Assembly (NCBI GenBank): GCA_020832565.1
Contig: JAFIEI010000012.1
Location: 1 to 64,000 of the forward strand
Source of the DNA: Salinarimonas sp.
GTDB taxonomy: Bacteria; Pseudomonadota; Alphaproteobacteria; Rhizobiales; Beijerinckiaceae
DNA length: 64,000 nt
Direction: 5' to 3'
The first letter of the stretch is position 1. Every line of letters begins with the position of its first letter. This document shows, piece by piece, positions 58,401-64,000 of the stretch. Under the pieces are notes generated by a model. The model had not been told where the DNA came from and made no database searches. It saw nothing but the letters and a program-made list of their open reading frames with translations. Position numbers and translations under genes: made by a program.

Positions 58401-60856
58401 TCGAGCCGGTCACCGCGCGTCAATGCGTCGAGGTGCGCCGCGCCGTCATATTTTGCCGCGAGGACAGCCTGCGCATCCTCCGGATTCTTCGACTGAATCA
58501 TGCCGTCACGCAGGATTCCGGCACAGTGGATCACGCCGGTGATGCTGCCGAATCGGGCCCGCGCGGACTTGCAGGCACGCGCACAGGCCGCCGCATCGGT
58601 GAGATCCGTGATCAGGCTGACGATTTCGATGCCTCTTGCGCGCAAGCCGTCGATCCGACCCGCGATCGCGCCCGTCGCAGGACGTCTCGCGAGCAGGGCG
58701 AAACGCGTCGCCCCGGAATCGACCAGCGCCTCGACCAGATGCAGCGCGATCGCCCCGTGCCCGCCGCTCACCAGGATCGCGCCCGCGCGCGCCATCGACG
58801 GCAGGTGGGATTCGGATTGCGCGCGGTTCAGCCCCTGACATTGCCTGATGAAGCCGCCCTCGTGTGCGGGGGCGGCCCTCAGCAGATCGAAACCTTGCGA
58901 GTGGGTCGGCAGGATTTCCGGTCCGACCTCGACGCCGATGAATATCCGACCGCTGATACGCGGCGTTTCGCGAGCCAGCGTGCGCAGGAAGGCTGTCAGT
59001 GCGTGAGCAATGACGGGATCCGGGCAAATCACCATCAGCCGCAACGGGCGTCCCGGATTGGGGCGCGCCGCTGTGATCAGGCGCCGCGAAAGCGTCAAGG
59101 TCTCGGCGAGCGTGGCTTGTGCGTCGCGCGTCGCGATCTGCCAGACGAGGCCGTCGACAGCCGTCTCGCGGTCCCAGATCGGCAGTTGCGCAAAGGCGGA
59201 ATGCGCGTCACGGCGATACCATCCCCGAAGCTCGGGCGCCTCCTTCGGCAGGGTATGTGGCTGCCACCAGACCGACAGATCGTGCCGGCAATGGGCGGTG
59301 TCGGAAACGGGCGCGGCTTCTGCGACCTGAGGGGCTTCGACTTGCGCGGCCATGACTTGCGCGGCCATGACTTGCGCAGCCATGACTTGAGGGGCTGGAA
59401 ATTGTGGAGTCGTAACCGGCGCAGGCGACCGGCCGCCCGCCCCCGATACGGGCAGAGCCAGCCCGCTCTCCCGGAAATGGCGCGCCAGTGCGGCGACACT
59501 GCCGTGCTCGTAGCACAGCGTCGGGAAGAAGCTGTGCCCGAGCGACGTCTCAAACGTCGTCGCAAGCGCGAGGAGCGTTGCGGAATCGAGCCCGAGATCG
59601 AAGAACGGGATGTCGGGATCGTCAATGCTCTCGAGCCCGGCGGCCTCGCATATCTGCAGCGCGACGAAATCCTGCCAGGCATCCGAGGATGCGGGCGCGG
59701 CAACAAGCGCGGAAGGGCGCGGCGGTTCCGACAATGCCGATGCGGCAGATGTGGCGAGACCCGTGACGCCCTGCGCATCGAGCCATCGGATCAGCGCATC
59801 GGGGCTCGGGTATTCGTAGAGCAGAGTCGGGTAGATACTGGGTGCGACCATCTCGTCGAGGCGAGCGGCAAGGCCGAGCAGATCCGCCGATCCGAGGCCG
59901 AGATCGAAGAAGCCGGTCTGCGGATCGGGTATGCTTTCACAGGGCGTGTTGGCGATGATGAAGGCGACGATCTCATCATGCAGGCCGACGGCCCGATCCT
60001 CGTTGATGGTCTTGGACGCCGCCGGGGCCGGAGCAGGCGGGGCGAGGGTGTCGGCAGCGCGTATGCGTTTGGCGCTCAGTGCCTCGATAACGCACAGGCT
60101 GCGACCGCGCGCGTCGAGGAGCCAGAGATCATTGTGGAGGATGTCGTCGTTGCTCTGCGCCGATTGCGAAAGCCGGCACACGACCCGCGCATCGGCGAAG
60201 CCGCGCCGCAGGGCGTGGAAGCGTCGGATCGCGAGCGGGATGGCGGGGTTGTCGTGATTGAGGCCGAAACCGCCGGCGGCGAAAGGAACCACGGTGGCAC
60301 AATCCATCAGGGCGGGATGCAGCGCATGGGAGCGAGCCGATGAGGCCGCTTCGTCGGACAAGGCGATATCGGCCACGACGATATCATCTCCGAGAAAAGC
60401 GGTGCCTTCGCCGGCCATCCAGGGGCCGTGCGCGATCGAAAGGGCCCTGGCCCCGGCATAGACCTCGGTCAGCTGGCGCGCGACCATCGTGCCGAGCGGT
60501 GGCACTTCCGGTACTGCAGGCGCGGGCGAGGATTGATCATCGGCGAGGCGGCAGCGGCAATGCAGCCTGGTGCCTCCGTCGCTGGAGATCGTGAACAGGC
60601 GTGTCGCCTCGTCATAGGCGAGGGCGATCTGTGCGACCCCATCCGGAGCGACGGAGAGCGCCTGGGGGAAGACGATATTCTCGAGCACGAGGCCCTCGCC
60701 GTCGAATCCGTATTCCGTCAGCGCCTGCCAGATCAGGTCGAGCCAGGTCACCCCGGGAACCAGGGGGCGGCCATGTACGTGATGATCACGCAGAATCGGA
60801 TGCGTTCCCGCAAGGGTCGTTTCGAACCGGAAACCGGCTATGGCGTCGAGGGGCAT
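46418..60856 (-). CDS. trans-AT polyketide synthase (4812 aa): DH-ACP-ACP-KR-KS-DH*-ACP-KS0-DH*-KR-ACP-KS-ACP-KS
   Basis: Four KS domains in one frame (DSMCSSA, ETMCSGA, DTMCSSS, DTACSSS), no GHSxG AT motif between them, carrier motifs LGLGSAD, LGLDSAT, LGVDSVM, FGLSSID, VGMDSIT, KR motifs GGAGGLG and SGGHGAI. Start (ATG at 60856) chosen because the longer ORF start lies inside the upstream PKS gene. Confidence 0.93.
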   Translation of the reverse strand: MPLDAIAGFRFETTLAGTHPILRDHHVHGRPLVPGVTWLDLIWQALTEYGFDGEGLVLENIVFPQALSVAPDGVAQIALAYDEATRLFTISSDGGTRLHCRCRLADDQSSPAPAVPEVPPLGTMVARQLTEVYAGARALSIAHGPWMAGEGTAFLGDDIVVADIALSDEAASSARSHALHPALMDCATVVPFAAGGFGLNHDNPAIPLAIRRFHALRRGFADARVVCRLSQSAQSNDDILHNDLWLLDARGRSLCVIEALSAKRIRAADTLAPPAPAPAASKTINEDRAVGLHDEIVAFIIANTPCESIPDPQTGFFDLGLGSADLLGLAARLDEMVAPSIYPTLLYEYPSPDALIRWLDAQGVTGLATSAASALSEPPRPSALVAAPASSDAWQDFVALQICEAAGLESIDDPDIPFFDLGLDSATLLALATTFETSLGHSFFPTLCYEHGSVAALARHFRESGLALPVSGAGGRSPAPVTTPQFPAPQVMAAQVMAAQVMAAQVEAPQVAEAAPVSDTAHCRHDLSVWWQPHTLPKEAPELRGWYRRDAHSAFAQLPIWDRETAVDGLVWQIATRDAQATLAETLTLSRRLITAARPNPGRPLRLMVICPDPVIAHALTAFLRTLARETPRISGRIFIGVEVGPEILPTHSQGFDLLRAAPAHEGGFIRQCQGLNRAQSESHLPSMARAGAILVSGGHGAIALHLVEALVDSGATRFALLARRPATGAIAGRIDGLRARGIEIVSLITDLTDAAACARACKSARARFGSITGVIHCAGILRDGMIQSKNPEDAQAVLAAKYDGAAHLDALTRGDRLDFFSVCGSISGLAGNLGQSDYAFANGAVAGLMARRARRVARGDGYGRSLCFHWPLWAEGAMVPPEERLRQLDRETGLGALPTGIATRAFLEAITATGDETDVTPLWLDPSATDRLSAHLTTSGLAPGAGIAVRPERPATSAYPEPRPASAAEPIAVVGLAGEYPGARDLAAFWDNLMAGRDCITPVPKERWDADALPDADAIYAREGGFIADHDRFDAAFFAIPPREAAVLDPQERRFLQIAWQAIEAAGHNPRRLAGSDTGVFVGTMWGQYQLHATTEPGASAASIFAAIANRVSYTLDLAGPSFAVDSMCSSALSAIHLAVASLRKGECGMAIAGGVNLMSHPQKYRFLCQNRMLAADGRCRSFGAGGDGYVPGEGVGAVILKPLAQAQADGDPILAVITGSAINHGGRGAGMTVPNPAAQAKVITAAHAEAGATAPVSYIEAHGTGTSLGDPIEIDGLRKALGESAAVPCAIGSVKSNIGHLEGAAGIAALSKVVLQIRHGMLAPSLHAQEPNPKLAIEDGPFRIQTQAAAWKRVAAQGSQAEHSDPDCAPKRVAGISAFGAGGANAHLVVEEPPPRAHSSRNDAQPRLLVISARDDAGLARYVDAWIGFLDGPQHDPFALIAATSIVARESWPQRLAVIAADAGEALSLLRRWRADRGEAGTLLCDDDALPEALRNEAEGYLAGADFTTVADLPASRVPIPVYPFAGERHWLPVAGVTETAATSATAIACPLLQHLQPTMPGIVAYDSILDESEPLLGMHRIADESLMPAAMMLACIVTAVARHLPDQPLQIRDARIGQPFRAGQSELLRTELFAHGDTHVVELRAGPDGPLVMQAVLDTQAAKPAPSPQDLPAGPGEACLEIYDAFATRGLVYGTPFRRLLERRQAGSDIVAALRPSQDEGWRGAILCMDAAMQAVALADDAITEDVTVWLPDSFSGIVWHADPGAATFARVKSTGSDTRTRSYAITLLDDDGQVLWQVERFTLKARGGAAAQAAGAVEAVLPEAAPEAPSASADAVDDDDLRQAVRSMLCTMLATESGLAAQDIRRGNGFVALGVDSVMVMNMTARLEEKLGTLPKSLFFEHPGIREMTDWMIAGYAPALRKMLLSDETPEAGANAAAASRREPARSAPTSDAEQPLRSVRPGRGSAASALRGIASNRVAAARAGEAEPLAVIGLAGRFPQAEDIDILWRNLADGLDAVGPVPRDRWPAGMDGSIDQAGVWHPFRGGFLDDVAGFDADFFNMTPAEAERADPAERLMLETAWSCAEHAGYSRKGLSGKPVGVFVASMWQHYQHFGVDEALEGRRKTTKSMLSATASRISGMLGLTGPCIALETMCSGALTGLHLARRAIAAGDCEAAFVGGVNLSLHPLKYRTLNEDGYLSANGRCAAFGAQADGYVPCEAVAGILVKPLSRAIAEGDPVHGVILGSAANHNGAANGSTAPSASAQTAVIQQALAEAGIDAHRISYVEASGTCTRLGDPIELEGLENALSAAGRHPGCSIGSIKSNLGHAEAAAGLAGLIKVLLQLRHEKLAPTLHADSLNPALGLAEKPFKLVDSLSDWLPGAQKFAAVSAFGAGGSNAHAILTSAPALQPQAAEDAPRLVPVSARSRSALDAQLRVLAGWLGENADADPAAIAATLALGREDQPCRIAFVCRSTAALRASIEAYLAGGSDSPGICLPIEAAHGELNFLFDDTDGRTLISGLIEQRKLGKLGQLWSSGVNVDWRLLFAPGQQRLSLPGSVFDRRPYLVDHGLSRHAGSITNLSDLHRQIYRVRLAGGHPAIVDHVIGEARQVSLALMLRLAEAVLDRADPLDDSHASREVTLDVTRPWLLEGDLDCEVEVTPEGNTLALTISVEGIVHGQARAYLRSPHQPGIADESASEEHDGANAQTISGDRLYADFAADRYHYGSRYRAITSLSYRERTAVAQLQALAGDDPWSPESMQAGIIDAGLQAALPLLPQDPAQQWFPVRIGVSPPYGKNPAHILRAALDLRRQGNAHLTLRWLDAEGALVRSAQADLAAQRIAPMRDQALILTRTAISLSANQVVPPETEGHSYPAVICIGDMPDASTQGASADSGFRLIARTGDTEAACAALPSAATHLAICIGAQAAAGTSLQNLWQLVYRAREAGIAALDLLIHADADTPHLAGLRAWFAALTDEIPRYRGRISVSHTPLTLTELLATRLRRAILASRSGDGNWHEPGSRPRNQADTDTEPFSAKGDVVVITGGAGGLGRVFARHLAERHGAHVVLVGRSRADEAVGRFVAQLRDTGSDAVYYRADMTDPQALRRLRRLIGMRYGRIDGAIHAAGITEDAWIVEQNADSLARVLAPKVAGTLALTDLLGAFSPRWVAGFGSVSGYLGNAGQSDYSYANAYMDAALSAGLGDCCKVVHLSWPLWRNLGMQPAPAMVAAMDQRYGLQPMPAATGIALFDELMAGPSGSHLVSFGDPQRIQSWLAGREAGIAPPDPAAAPAARNPAKVATDTAPKIEHIAANPSDRSKDDAKRISREWVAQALAEEIRLAPEQLDWRRPIDQFGLSSIDATGLAARLSAACGTALPATLLYAFRDFAALATDLERHAPQQREADDPPAQSTPAQATAAQTSVAKGMRSGTHRGYRFGSTRPDLAIIGTACRMPGAEDMTQFWSLLAEGRDAVQPIPQRRWDWRAFAAETDTEAMKGGFLEGIEHFDYPFFGISHREACAMDPQERIVLQTAWHALEDAGIVPSTLAGRPVGVYMGAMWNQYQLLARDHWREGTADTYANATLAAIANRLSFLLDLGGPSLTLDTMCSSSLMALKLACDALRQGEIELAIVGGVNVSVHPFKYHQLQQGLFLSPQGRCGAFADGGDGYVPAEGAGIVVLRRAPEAEAAGERIHALVRGIGVSHGGRANGFTVPRPQKQAEAIRAALADAAIAPGSVSYVEAHGTGTALGDPIEIDGLRRAYMEQGSFPLSIGSVKANIGHAEAAAGMASLAKVIGQFAHRSLAPAIHCEPLNPRLALEDSTISIPKTLTPWEPATSEQAILRAGISGFGAGGTNVHVILEEPPRTAEATLAARPASPRQSGRAIEIVTLSASGEAALRKLCLVLKQRIAEDTIGTLAAIAATSQLHREPLRHRIAFCVASRADLHDALETWLADAPCAAATFGRSDPQDEAAMVPAAYGDMPSAMALARQWVHGRAIDWHPLWPAGSPRTQLPLYPFRALPVWLDERPGLADIAGGTGAAAVAGRVEAKISASGPAHAPVARVSSPDVASPPDAVPLETHVREAIAAVIRIDSDDLDETMPFDRVGMDSITARDCAEALSRRFAVAMDATWFFNHPTVRQLSRALAEAGASRSGTDEPATNATAVEIAADTPPAGRDEPAAAGIDAADCAIAIIGASGAFAGAADLGQFWNNLAAGIDSVTEIAPQRWDIERYYDPRPGERGRTISRRMGQLDGIGAFDPVAYGLMPEEALAMDPKQRLFLKHAGLALDDAGIATDSVDGSDCGVFAGTMAGSYRTILAESGEASEALAMLGNHAAALPARVSYWLNLTGPTLAVDTACSSSLVAIHLACRAITSGECARALAGGVFVAPGPYEQVASSQAGMLSPEGRCKTFDDNADGIAIGEGVGVVVLKRLDRALADGDPIHAVIRASGINQDGRTNGITAPNALSQGRLIRHVLGEAGLSGDDLDYLECHGTGTRLGDPVEIEGLRLALADQRTQPLPIGSVKPNIGHCYAAAGMASLFKVILGLKHEAIAPNIGMHTPNALVDFAKAAVTVPTRPLPWQRGERTRRGAVSAFGYTGTNAHLVIEEAPARAVDTVAAPAGIPQLLVLSGRKPALVVEQARRLAAYIAETDPALDALAHTLQCGRKAESWRVALIVTRSADAADLLLALRADAIVRAGKATEADAFIANDVSRAESAALQAQALDWLAGRAVIWPDFVRDGGRRLSLPGRPLAEKVYWPKTPAAESALPHPEAPAPTPAGRDPSNEIAPPPALRRVSRAEFRSAA
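59340..59384. repeat. 3-copy 15-bp minisatellite in a PKS interdomain linker
   Basis: acttgcgcggccatg x2 then acttgcgcagccatg; encodes (QVMAA)3 in frame. Confidence 0.9.
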
Positions 60857-60872
60857 GGTCGCGAATCCCGAT

Positions 60873-63800
60873 TCAGGCTGTGCGGACGAGGTTGAAACCA
60901 CCGGGCGCGGCACCTTCCGGGCGCGGGCTCTCGGCGGCAGGGCTTGTCGCGGCAGGGCGCGAGGGCGCTGCCGACGGGGCGACACGCGCATCGCCTGGGC
61001 GGGGATGCCAGCAATACGGGCCATCGCGCGCAGGGACCGGCAGCGCCTCGCGGGCAGGTGCATAGGCCATGCTGCGGTGCCGGTCGCTCATCTGGAGATG
61101 GACATTGGTGCCGCCGAAGCCGAATGCGTTGATGCCCGCATGGCGCCGGCCGACCGGGGAGACGTATTGCTGCGCCCCGCGCACCGGGAAGAAGGGTGAA
61201 GTCTCGAAGGCAAAGCGCGGATTGGGCTCACGGCAATGCAATGTCGGAGTCATCACGCCATGATGCAGGGAAAGCGCGACCTTGATGGCGGATGCCGCGC
61301 CGGCGGTGCTCAGGAGGTGGCCGATCGCGCTCTTGACGCTTCCGACACCGCAGCTCTGTGCGGTGATTTCTTCCGCGCCTTCGCCCGCGCTCTCGCGAAA
61401 CACCTCCGTCAGCCCCTTGAGTTCCATCGGGTCGCCGAGGGCAGTGCCGGTGCCGTGTGCCTCGACATAATCGACGTCTCGCGCCGAAATGCGGGCTCTG
61501 ACAAGGGCGCGACGGATGACATCGCGCTGGGCTTGCGGGTTGGGGGTGGTCACACCCATCGTGCGCCCGTCATTGTTGACGGCTGAACCCTCGATCACGG
61601 CATAGATCCGGTCTCCGTCGATCAGGGCGTTGCTCAGGCGCTTGAGAACCAGCACGGCGCCGCCTTCGCCGGGTACGAAGCCGTCGGCCGCGGCGTCGAA
61701 GGTGCGGCAGCGCCCGGTCGGCGACATCGCGCCGGTGCGACCGAGCAGTTGATAGGGCCGCTCGTCGAGGAGGCACTCGGAGCCGCCAGCGAGGGCGATA
61801 TCGCAATCATCGGCCAGCAATCCCTGGCAGGCAAGATGTAGCGAGAGCAGCGAGGACGAGCAGGCGGAATCGACCACGATCGCCGGCCCGCGCAGGTCCA
61901 GCCAATGGGCGATATGGGCGGCGACGAAGTTCTGTGCGGTCCCAAGGACGGTATCGCGATGATAATGCGGCAACCGCTCCGACCAGTTTGCGACCCGGCT
62001 GCCCATATACACGCCGGCTCGCGCGCCGCGCAGATCTTCCGTCCGAAGCCCCGCATCACAGATCGCCCCTCGTGCGGCCCAGAGCGCGAGCCGGACGAGG
62101 GGGTCGGTGGCCTCGCCGGCACTGGCAGGCAGCCCGAAATCGGTCGCGTCGAAATATTCCAGCCCGTCGACGAATGCGCCCCATTTGCTCGGCGTGCCGC
62201 GATCGTCCTTCTGCGCGAAAAACCGCTCGATCGACCAGCGCTCGGCGGGCACTTCGCGCACGAGGTCGCGCCCGGCCAGGAGGTTCCTCCAGAACGCATC
62301 CGCATCCTCGGCCCCGGGCAGGACCGCACCGATTCCGACGATCGCAACGGCATGATCCGATGCGCCCCGTTCGCGCGCGCTGCCCTGCTCCGGTGGCGGT
62401 CTGTTCGCCCGTGGATGCATCACGACGACCGGTGCCGGAGCGCGCTGCCCATCGGCATTGCCGGCGGGCACGGACGAGACCGGCATCGGCCCATCCGGCG
62501 ACGGGCCCTCACTCGGGGATGTCGCGCCGAACAGCCCGCCGTCAAGCCGCTCGCAATGATCGGAGATTACCCAGTCGGCCAGGGCGGCGAGGCTATCATG
62601 CGCAATCAGGATGTCGGCGGCCACGGGGTTGCCGAGGAGTGTCTCGAGCTTGTGTCCGAGGCGCGTCAGCAACACCGAATCGATACCGAGTGCCGCGAAG
62701 GCGTCATCGCGACCCCATTGCGCGGGATCGAGTTCGATTACGGGTGCGAACATTTCCGCCAGATGCGCGATCAGCGCGTCCCGGTTCACGGGCGTCGCGC
62801 CTTGCGTCCCGGACACTGCTTCAGGCTTTGCCGCCGGAGTCGCAACGGTCACCGTCGGGGCGGGAGACCTGACCCCCGCATCGCGCGGCGCCATGGTCAA
62901 CGCCGGGTCGATGCTGAACCGGGTCGTCGCACAAAGCCCGAGGGTCAGGGCGCCTTGCCCGGCAAGCGCGGCATCGAAGAGTGTGAGGCCGGCCTTGCCT
63001 TCGACGGGATGCAGATGGAGATCGGCCATGTCGGGGGATTGCGAAACACCGAAGCCCGCATCGGCCCAATTGGGCAGCATCAGACATCCGATATCGGGCC
63101 CGGTTTCCGCTGCGGCTGCGATGGCGAGACGGTTGAGTGCGGCATTGGCGATCGCGTAATCCATCACGCCTCTTGCAAGGCGCGGCATCGCTGCGGCCTG
63201 GGAGGAGCACAGCAGCAGCTTTGCCTGCGGGTCCTGCGAAAGGGCCGATGCAAGATGGCGCGCCCCGTCCCATTTCGGTGCCAGTATCCGCGCCATCGCC
63301 TCGGGCGTCTTGTCGATCAGGGCAGCCGGGCGGGTATCGACGGCGCCGGCCAGATGGATCACCGCCGCGATCGGCGCCTGTGCCCGCAAGGCGGCGCAAT
63401 GCACGCGCAATTGCTGCGGATCACCGAGATCCCAATGGCTGACGATGACCCGCTCGGGCAGCGTGGAAAGAGCCGTCAGCTTGACGCGAAGGGGCTCCGG
63501 CGTCTGCGGATCCGCGATCAGCGCCGGCCAGGCATCGCGCTCCGGCAAGGGCGCGCTGCCGGTCACGACGATGCGCTGCGCACCACAGGTGGCCAGATGC
63601 TGCGCGAGCTGGCAGCCGATCCCGCCGGTGCCGCCGGTGATCACGTACCAGGCCTTCGGATCGAAGGCCGGAAATACGCCGATCGCGGCAGATGCCTGGG
63701 TATAGTCGAGGCGCTCCAGCCCGTTCGGCGTGTGCCTGTAATGGCGTCCGGGAATCAGGTCGCCGGCCGAGAAAAGCGCCCAGAGCCGGCGGGTCTCGTC

Positions 63801-64000
63801 GGCATGATCGGGCATCGCCGTGATCACCGCCGCGTTGATCTGGCGATATTCCGCCGGCGCGAGGCGGGTGAATTCGTCCATGGGAATGTCGGCCTGTGAG
63901 GGTGACAGGCGCAGCAGTTTCAAAGCGGTGCGTCTGGCTGCTCTGGTCGTCAGCCAGTGGTTTGCGAGGGCCGTGGCGACAGCCGCGCCCTGCGGTTGAT
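60873..64000 (-). CDS. trans-AT polyketide synthase, C-terminal part ...KR-ACP-KS; 5' end outside window
   Basis: Frame open through base 64000 (QPQGAAVATALANHWLTTRAARRTALKLLRLS...); KR VITGGTGGIGCQLAQ; ACP LGIDSVLL; KS DSACSSSL, EAHGTGT, KSAIGHL; no AT. Confidence 0.95.
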   Translation of the reverse strand, partial: QPQGAAVATALANHWLTTRAARRTALKLLRLSPSQADIPMDEFTRLAPAEYRQINAAVITAMPDHADETRRLWALFSAGDLIPGRHYRHTPNGLERLDYTQASAAIGVFPAFDPKAWYVITGGTGGIGCQLAQHLATCGAQRIVVTGSAPLPERDAWPALIADPQTPEPLRVKLTALSTLPERVIVSHWDLGDPQQLRVHCAALRAQAPIAAVIHLAGAVDTRPAALIDKTPEAMARILAPKWDGARHLASALSQDPQAKLLLCSSQAAAMPRLARGVMDYAIANAALNRLAIAAAAETGPDIGCLMLPNWADAGFGVSQSPDMADLHLHPVEGKAGLTLFDAALAGQGALTLGLCATTRFSIDPALTMAPRDAGVRSPAPTVTVATPAAKPEAVSGTQGATPVNRDALIAHLAEMFAPVIELDPAQWGRDDAFAALGIDSVLLTRLGHKLETLLGNPVAADILIAHDSLAALADWVISDHCERLDGGLFGATSPSEGPSPDGPMPVSSVPAGNADGQRAPAPVVVMHPRANRPPPEQGSARERGASDHAVAIVGIGAVLPGAEDADAFWRNLLAGRDLVREVPAERWSIERFFAQKDDRGTPSKWGAFVDGLEYFDATDFGLPASAGEATDPLVRLALWAARGAICDAGLRTEDLRGARAGVYMGSRVANWSERLPHYHRDTVLGTAQNFVAAHIAHWLDLRGPAIVVDSACSSSLLSLHLACQGLLADDCDIALAGGSECLLDERPYQLLGRTGAMSPTGRCRTFDAAADGFVPGEGGAVLVLKRLSNALIDGDRIYAVIEGSAVNNDGRTMGVTTPNPQAQRDVIRRALVRARISARDVDYVEAHGTGTALGDPMELKGLTEVFRESAGEGAEEITAQSCGVGSVKSAIGHLLSTAGAASAIKVALSLHHGVMTPTLHCREPNPRFAFETSPFFPVRGAQQYVSPVGRRHAGINAFGFGGTNVHLQMSDRHRSMAYAPAREALPVPARDGPYCWHPRPGDARVAPSAAPSRPAATSPAAESPRPEGAAPGGFNLVRTA

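Noticed and set aside
58433-60343. 636-aa plus-strand ORF opposite the PKS (also 53132-55027, 49277-50776, 46850-48388, 44717-45979, 41213-42748)
   Set aside because: Lies antisense to clear PKS/NRPS coding sequence; Arg/Gly/Asp-rich low-information translations are typical shadow ORFs in GC-rich DNA.
60857-61063. Longer start (61063) for the 4812-aa PKS
   Set aside because: The extra 69 residues are Arg/Pro-rich out-of-frame translation of the upstream PKS C-terminus; ATG at 60856 directly precedes the DH.

Overview
GC-rich window that looks alphaproteobacterial (inferred from gene content, not tested). From left to right: (i) a 5'-truncated alpha/beta hydrolase, a PrlF-YhaV type II toxin-antitoxin pair, a ThDP-dependent acetolactate-synthase-like enzyme and tRNA-Ser(CGA). 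(ii) A ~23.2 kb accessory block (about 4.4-27.6 kb) bounded by a 67-bp direct repeat (one mismatch) that starts inside the 3' end of tRNA-Ser. It carries a crotonase and a surface-polysaccharide locus: WecA/WbpL-like initiating transferase, O-antigen ligase-like protein, UDP-HexNAc dehydrogenase, RfaH/NusG-like factor, MsbA/PglK-like ABC exporter, about six glycosyltransferases, methyltransferase, WbpM/FlaA1-like dehydratase and WbpV-like reductase. Part of it is strikingly AT-rich. (iii) An IS3-family element with a nonsense-mutated transposase, lying against the right repeat copy. (iv) A minus-strand catabolic block with a TRAP transporter, CaiB/BaiF CoA-transferase and HMG-CoA-lyase-like protein, plus a divergent GntR regulator and a strong palindromic operator candidate. 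(v) From 38.4 kb to the right edge, part of a trans-AT PKS/NRPS cluster: Sfp-type PPTase, free-standing malonyl-type AT, Tat-signal Acg-like nitroreductase, NRPS with an unusual ACP-C-T-A-C* order, a 4812-aa AT-less PKS, and a second AT-less PKS that runs off the window. The strongest leads for something undescribed are the trans-AT PKS-NRPS assembly line (a KS lacking the HGTGT histidine, a carrier ahead of the A domain, a degenerate terminal C domain, no thioesterase) and the tRNA-bounded polysaccharide island with its own RfaH-like factor and an ops-like site. All domain calls come from reading motifs by eye; no database search was run.
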